Below, piece by piece: positions 57,301 to 64,000 of a DNA stretch of 64,000 nucleotides. The stretch lies in assembly GCA_032718475.1 (NCBI GenBank), contig JAUCBJ010009087.1, positions 25,124 to 89,123 of the forward strand, given 5' to 3'. The notes beneath the pieces are model-generated. The model did not search any database and had not been told where the DNA came from. It saw nothing but the letters and a program-made list of their open reading frames with translations. The first letter of the stretch is position 1, and every line of letters starts with the position of its first letter. A program made the translations under genes and the position numbers. Source of the DNA: Nemertoderma westbladi. Its lineage: Eukaryota > Xenacoelomorpha > Nemertodermatida > Nemertodermatidae.

Positions 57301-60300
57301 TATAGTTGGTGAATCACCGTAACCGGCGTATAAAGTGTCATTAATTTACCCAACTATAGTTGGTGAATCATCGTAACCGGCGTATAAAGTGTCATTAAAT
57401 TACCCAACTATAGTTGGTGAATCATCGTAACCGGCGTATAAAGTGTCATTAATTTACCCAACTATAGTTGGTGAATCTTCGTAACCGGAGTATAAAGTGT
57501 CATTAATTTACCCAACTATAGTTGGTGAATCACCGTAACCGGCGTATAAAGTGTCATTAATTTACCCAACTATAGTTGGTGAATCACCGTAACCGGCGTA
57601 TAAAGTGTCATTATTTTACCCAACTATAGTTGGTGAATCATGGTAACCGGCGTATAAAGTGTCATTAATTTACCCAACTATAGATGGTGAATCACCGTAA
57701 CCGGCGTATAAAGTGTCATTAATTTACCCAACTATAGTTGGTGAATCACCGTAACCGGCGTATAAAGTGTCATTAATTTACCCAACTATAGTTGGTGAAT
57801 CATCGTAACCGGCGTATAAAGTGTCATTAATTTACCCAACTATAGTTGGTGAATCATCGTAACCGGCGTATAAAGTGTCATTAATTTACCCAACTATAGT
57901 TGGTGAATCATCGTAACCGGCGTATAAAGTGTCATTAATTTACCCAACTATAGTTGGTGAATCTTCGTAACCGGAGTATAAAGTTTCATTAATTTACCCA
58001 ACTATAGTTGGTGAATCATGGTAACCGGCGTATAAAGTGTCATTAATTTACCCAACTATAGTTGGTGAATCATCGTAACCGGCGTATAAAGTGTCATTAA
58101 TTTACCCAACTATAGTTGGTGAATCTTCGTAACCGGCGTATAAAGTGTCATTAATTTACCCAACTATAGTTGGTGAATCATCGTAACCGGCGTATAAAGT
58201 GTCATTAATTTACCCAACTATAGTTGGTGAATCACCGTAACCGGCGTATAAAGTGTCATTAATCTACCCAACTATAGTTGGTGAATCATCGTAACCGGCG
58301 TATAAAGTGTCATTAATTTCCCCAACTATAGTTGGCGAATCACCGTAACCGGCGTATAAAGTGTCATTAATTTACCCAACTATAGTTGGTGAATCATCGT
58401 AACCGGCGTATAAAGTGTCATTAATTTACCCAACTATAGTTGGTGAATCATCGTAACCAGCGTATAAAGTGTCATTAATTTACCCAACTATAGTTGGTGA
58501 ATCATGGTAACCGGCGTATAAAGTGTCATTAATTTACCCAACTATAGTTGGTGAATCATGGTAACCTGCGTATAAAGTGTCATTAATTTACCCAACTATA
58601 GTTGGTGAATCACCGTAACCGGCGTATAAAGTGTCATTAATTTACCCAACTATAGTTGGTGAATCATCGTAACCGGCGTATAAAGTGTCATTAATTTACC
58701 CAACTATAGTTGGTGAATCATGGTAACCGGCGTATAAAGTGTCATTAATTTACCCCACTATATAGTTGGTGAATCATGGTAACCGGCGTATAAAGTGTCA
58801 TTAATTTACCCAACTATAGTTGGTGAATCATGGTAACCGGCGTATAAAGTGTCATTAATTTACCCAACTATAGTTGGTGAATCACCGTAACCGGAGTATA
58901 AAGTGTCATTAATTTACCCAACTATAGTTGGTGAATCACCGTAACCGGCGTATAAAGTGTCATTAATTTACCCAACTATAGTTGGTGAATCATCGTAACC
59001 GGCGTATAAAGTGTCATTAAATTACCCAACTATAGTTGGTGAATCATCGTAACCGGCGTATAAAGTGTCATTAATTTACCCAACTATAGTTGGTGAATCT
59101 TCGTAACCGGAGTATAAAGTGTCATTAATTTACCCAACTATAGTTGGTGAATCACCGTAACCGGCGTATAAAGTGTCATTAATTTACCCAACTATAGTTG
59201 GTGAATCACCGTAACCGGCGTATAAAGTGTCATTATTTTACCCAACTATAGTTGGTGAATCATGGTAACCGGCGTATAAAGTGTCATTAATTTACCCAAC
59301 TATAGATGGTGAATCACCGTAACCGGCGTATAAAGTGTCATTAATTTACCCAACTATAGTTGGTGAATCACCGTAACCGGCGTATAAAGTGTCATTAATT
59401 TACCCAACTATAGTTGGTGAATCATCGTAACCGGCGTATAAAGTGTCATTAATCTACCCAACTATAGTTGGTGAATCATCGTAACCGGCGTATAAAGTGT
59501 CATTAATTTCCCCAACTATAGTTGGCGAATCACCGTAACCGGCGTATAAAGTGTCATTAATTTACCCAACTATAGTTGGTGAATCATCGTAACCGGCGTA
59601 TAAAGTGTCATTAATTTACCCAACTATAGTTGGTGAATCATCGTAACCAGCGTATAAAGTGTCATTAATTTACCCAACTATAGTTGGTGAATCATGGTAA
59701 CCGGCGTATAAAGTGTCATTAATTTACCCAACTATAGTTGGTGAATCATGGTAACCTGCGTATAAAGTGTCATTAATTTACCCAACTATAGTTGGTGAAT
59801 CACCGTAACCGGCGTATAAAGTGTCATTAATTTACCCAACTATAGTTGGTGAATCATCGTAACCGGCGTATAAAGTGTCATTAATTTACCCAACTATAGT
59901 TGGTGAATCATGGTAACCGGCGTATAAAGTGTCATTAATTTACCCCACTATATAGTTGGTGAATCATGGTAACCGGCGTATAAAGTGTCATTAATTTACC
60001 CAACTATAGTTGGTGAATCATGGTAACCGGCGTATAAAGTGTCATTAATTTACCCAACTATAGTTGGTGAATCACCGTAACCGGAGTATAAAGTGTCATT
60101 AATTTACCCAACTATAGTTGGTGAATCACCGTAACCGGCGTATAAAGTGTCATTAATTTACCCAACTATAGTTGGTGAATCATCGTAACCGGCGTATAAA
60201 GTGTCATTAAATTACCCAACTATAGTTGGTGAATCATCGTAACCGGCGTATAAAGTGTCATTAATTTACCCAACTATAGTTGGTGAATCTTCGTAACCGG

Positions 60301-61600
60301 AGTATAAAGTGTCATTAATTTACCCAACTATAGTTGGTGAATCACCGTAACCGGCGTATAAAGTGTCATTAATTTACCCAACTATAGTTGGTGAATCACC
60401 GTAACCGGCGTATAAAGTGTCATTATTTTACCCAACTATAGTTGGTGAATCATGGTAACCGGCGTATAAAGTGTCATTAATTTACCCAACTATAGATGGT
60501 GAATCACCGTAACCGGCGTATAAAGTGTCATTAATTTACCCAACTATAGTTGGTGAATCACCGTAACCGGCGTATAAAGTGTCATTAATTTACCCAACTA
60601 TAGTTGGTGAATCATCGTAACCGGCGTATAAAGTGTCATTAATTTACCCAACTATAGTTGGTGAATCATCGTAACCGGCGTATAAAGTGTCATTAATTTA
60701 CCCAACTATAGTTGGTGAATCATCGTAACCGGCGTATAAAGTGTCATTAATTTACCCAACTATAGTTGGTGAATCTTCGTAACCGGAGTATAAAGTTTCA
60801 TTAATTTACCCAACTATAGTTGGTGAATCATGGTAACCGGCGTATAAAGTGTCATTAATTTACCCAACTATAGTTGGTGAATCATCGTAACCGGCGTATA
60901 AAGTGTCATTAATTTACCCAACTATAGTTGGTGAATCTTCGTAACCGGCGTATAAAGTGTCATTAATTTACCCAACTATAGTTGGTGAATCATCGTAACC
61001 GGCGTATAAAGTGTCATTAATTTACCCAACTATAGTTGGTGAATCACCGTAACCGGCGTATAAAGTGTCATTAATCTACCCAACTATAGTTGGTGAATCA
61101 TCGTAACCGGCGTATAAAGTGTCATTAATTTCCCCAACTATAGTTGGCGAATCACCGTAACCGGCGTATAAAGTGTCATTAATTTACCCAACTATAGTTG
61201 GTGAATCATCGTAACCGGCGTATAAAGTGTCATTAATTTACCCAACTATAGTTGGTGAATCATCGTAACCAGCGTATAAAGTGTCATTAATTTACCCAAC
61301 TATAGTTGGTGAATCATGGTAACCGGCGTATAAAGTGTCATTAATTTACCCAACTATAGTTGGTGAATCATGGTAACCTGCGTATAAAGTGTCATTAATT
61401 TACCCAACTATAGTTGGTGAATCACCGTAACCGGCGTATAAAGTGTCATTAATTTACCCAACTATAGTTGGTGAATCATCGTAACCGGCGTATAAAGTGT
61501 CATTAATTTACCCAACTATAGTTGGTGAATCATGGTAACCGGCGTATAAAGTGTCATTAATTTACCCCACTATATAGTTGGTGAATCATGGTAACCGGCG
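51391..61600. repeat. Nested higher-order repeats in the 54-bp satellite, second set
   Basis: The 56-bp marker unit (ACTATATAGT) lies at 52761, 57136, 58758, 59948 and 61570, with gaps of 4,375, 1,622, 1,190 and 1,622 bp (81, 30, 22 and 30 units). The 53-bp marker at 51391 recurs at 55820 (82 units). A block was therefore copied as a long segment and then re-copied with a 22-unit deletion variant. Confidence 0.9.
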
Positions 61601-64000
61601 TATAAAGTGTCATTAATTTACCCAACTATAGTTGGTGAATCATGGTAACCGGCGTATAAAGTGTCATTAATTTACCCAACTATAGTTGGTGAATCACCGT
61701 AACCGGAGTATAAAGTGTCATTAATTTACCCAACTATAGTTGGTGAATCACCGTAACCGGCGTATAAAGTGTCATTAATTTACCCAACTATAGTTGGTGA
61801 ATCATCGTAACCGGCGTATAAAGTGTCATTAAATTACCCAACTATAGTTGGTGAATCATCGTAACCGGCGTATAAAGTGTCATTAATTTACCCAACTATA
61901 GTTGGTGAATCTTCGTAACCGGAGTATAAAGTGTCATTAATTTACCCAACTATAGTTGGTGAATCACCGTAACCGGCGTATAAAGTGTCATTAATTTACC
62001 CAACTATAGTTGGTGAATCACCGTAACCGGCGTATAAAGTGTCATTATTTTACCCAACTATAGTTGGTGAATCATGGTAACCGGCGTATAAAGTGTCATT
62101 AATTTACCCAACTATAGATGGTGAATCACCGTAACCGGCGTATAAAGTGTCATTAATTTACCCAACTATAGTTGGTGAATCACCGTAACCGGCGTATAAA
62201 GTGTCATTAATTTACCCAACTATAGTTGGTGAATCATCGTAACCGGCGTATAAAGTGTCATTAATTTACCCAACTATAGTTGGTGAATCATCGTAACCGG
62301 CGTATAAAGTGTCATTAATTTACCCAACTATAGTTGGTGAATCATCGTAACCGGCGTATAAAGTGTCATTAATTTACCCAACTATAGTTGGTGAATCTTC
62401 GTAACCGGAGTATAAAGTTTCATTAATTTACCCAACTATAGTTGGTGAATCATGGTAACCGGCGTATAAAGTGTCATTAATTTACCCAACTATAGTTGGT
62501 GAATCATCGTAACCGGCGTATAAAGTGTCATTAATTTACCCAACTATAGTTGGTGAATCTTCGTAACCGGAGTATAAAGTTTCATTAATTTACCCAACTA
62601 TAGTTGGTGAATCACCGTAACCGGCGTATAAAGTGTCATTAATTTACCCAACTATAGTTGGTGAATCTTCGTAACCGGAGTATAAAGTTTCATTAATTTA
62701 CCCAACTATAGTTGGTGAATCACCGTAACCGGCGTATAAAGTGTCATTAATTTACCCAACTATAGTTGGTGAATCACCGTAACCGGCGTATAAAGTGTCA
62801 TTATTTTACCCAACTATAGTTGGTGAATCTTCGTAACCGGAGTATAAAGTTTCATTAATTTACCCAACTATAGTTGGTGAATCACCGTAACCGGCGTATA
62901 AAGTGTCATTAATTTACCCAACTATAGTTGGTGAATCTTCGTAACCGGAGTATAAAGTGTCATTAATTTACCCAACTATAGTTGGTGAATCATCGTAACC
63001 GGCGTATAAAGTGTCATTAATTTACCCAACTATAGTTGGTGAATCATCGTAACCGGCGTATAAAGTGTCATTAATTTACCCAACTATAGTTGGTGAATCA
63101 TCGTAACCGGAGTATAAAGTGTCATTAATTTACCCAACTATAGTTGGTGAATCATCGTAACCGGCGTATAAAGTGTCATTAATTTACCCAACTATAGTTG
63201 GTGAATCATCGTAACCGGCGTATAAAGTGTCATTAATTTACACAACTATAGTTGGTGAATCACCGTAACCGGCGTATAAAGTGTCATTAATTTACCCAAC
63301 TATAGTTGGTGAATCTTCGTAACCGGAGTATAAAGTTTCATTAATTTACCCAACTATAGTTGGTGAATCACCGTAACCGGCGTATAAAGTGTCATTAATT
63401 TACCCAACTATAGTTGGTGAATCTTCGTAACCGGAGTATAAAGTTTCATTAATTTACCCAACTATAGTTGGTGAATCACCGTAACCGGCGTATAAAGTGT
63501 CATTAATTTACCCAACTATAGTTGGTGAATCACCGTAACCGGCGTATAAAGTGTCATTAATTTACCCAACTATAGTTGGTGAATCTTCGTAACCGGAGTA
63601 TAAAGTTTCATTAATTTACCCAACTATAGTTGGTGAATCACCGTAACCGGCGTATAAAGTGTCATTAATTTACCCAACTATAGTTGGTGAATCTTCGTAA
63701 CCGGAGTATAAAGTGTCATTAATTTACCCAACTATAGTTGGTGAATCATCGTAACCGGCGTATAAAGTGTCATTAATTTACCCAACTATAGTTGGTGAAT
63801 CTTCGTAACCGGAGTATAAAGTTTCATTAATTTACCCAACTATAGTTGGTGAATCATCGTAACCGGCGTATAAAGTGTCATTAATTTACCCAACTATAGT
63901 TGGTGAATCACCGTAACCGGCGTATAAAGTGTCATTAATTTACCCAACTATAGTTGGTGAATCATCGTAACCGGCGTATAAAGTGTCATTAATTTACCCA

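Larger units (their letters stand above)
41251..64000. repeat. 54-bp dyad satellite, about 421 copies, continuing past the right edge
   Basis: Unit parts ATAAAGTGTCATTAATTTAC, CCAACTATAGTTGG (a perfect 14-bp palindrome), TGAATCATC or TGAATCACC, then GTAACCGGCGT or GTAACCGGAGT. Nearly all units are 54 bp; exceptions are 53 bp (near 51391 and 55820) and 56 bp (near 52761, 57136, 58758, 59948 and 61570). Domains differ in variant content: mixed at 41251-42000, nearly uniform at 42120-42700, TGGTAAAC-rich at 43480-46100, ACACAAATATAG-rich at 47730-49730, and alternating CTTC/GGAG at 53580-55560. No coding content. Confidence 0.99.

Noticed and set aside
38056-64000. CRISPR-like array
   Set aside because: Units are contiguous tandem copies without unique spacers, and the setting is eukaryotic.

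Overview
This is a repeat-rich nuclear window from an animal, most likely a marine or aquatic invertebrate such as a mollusc or crustacean; I cannot name the species. Reasons: a BEL/Pao LTR retrotransposon, three non-LTR retrotransposon relics, exon-like segments with GT/AG splice signals, an aerolysin-type secreted protein gene, and seven tandem satellite blocks. A run of exactly 100 N inside one satellite is an assembly gap. There are no bacterial-style operons or ribosome binding sites.

Layout. 1-3446 (minus strand) is one unbroken reading frame of about 1,148 codons that runs off the left edge. It has no stop in the window, so an ORF finder that needs a stop misses it. It carries a perfect 85-bp palindrome in frame and ends at the edge in a Cys/His cluster. 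I do not recognise its family. 3447-5056 is gene-free, with a candidate MITE and a 166-bp tandem duplication. 5057-10115 (minus) is a decayed BEL/Pao element: Gag, zinc knuckles and protease are readable, the reverse transcriptase and RNase H are missing by an apparently in-frame deletion, and the integrase core is absent. Four stop codons interrupt a frame that shows no frameshift. 10116-13611 is AT-rich and holds three small repeat families.

13612-23988 is a 39-bp satellite in two blocks (A and B), split by a 5'-truncated non-LTR element (19327-20922). A and B share the same order of rare variant units at a fixed 5,575-bp offset, so one was copied from the other. Just after block B lies an exon that looks like the FAD-binding N-terminal part of a flavin amine oxidase (24016-24159). 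Next is the one apparently intact gene, an aerolysin-like secreted pore-forming protein with a fascin-like beta-trefoil N-terminus (25177-26175, minus). 26500-30330 is a broken APE-type LINE, followed by 61-bp and 13-bp satellites, a CR1/Rex-like LINE relic (33181-35400), a 31-bp GTTTGATC satellite interrupted by a young LINE 3' fragment (37108-37764), and a second, unrelated 31-bp satellite with TAACCGTTA motifs (38056-40364).

40365-41250 is a small island of non-satellite DNA with two exon-like ORFs of unknown function. From 41251 to the right edge (at least 22.7 kb, about 421 units) runs a 54-bp satellite centred on the perfect dyad CCAACTATAGTTGG, with nested higher-order repeats (30-unit blocks of 1,620-1,622 bp). 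Some unit variants keep the dyad symmetric. The strongest leads are the unassigned giant ORF with its palindrome, the dyad satellite, the orphan oxidase exon and the aerolysin-like gene.
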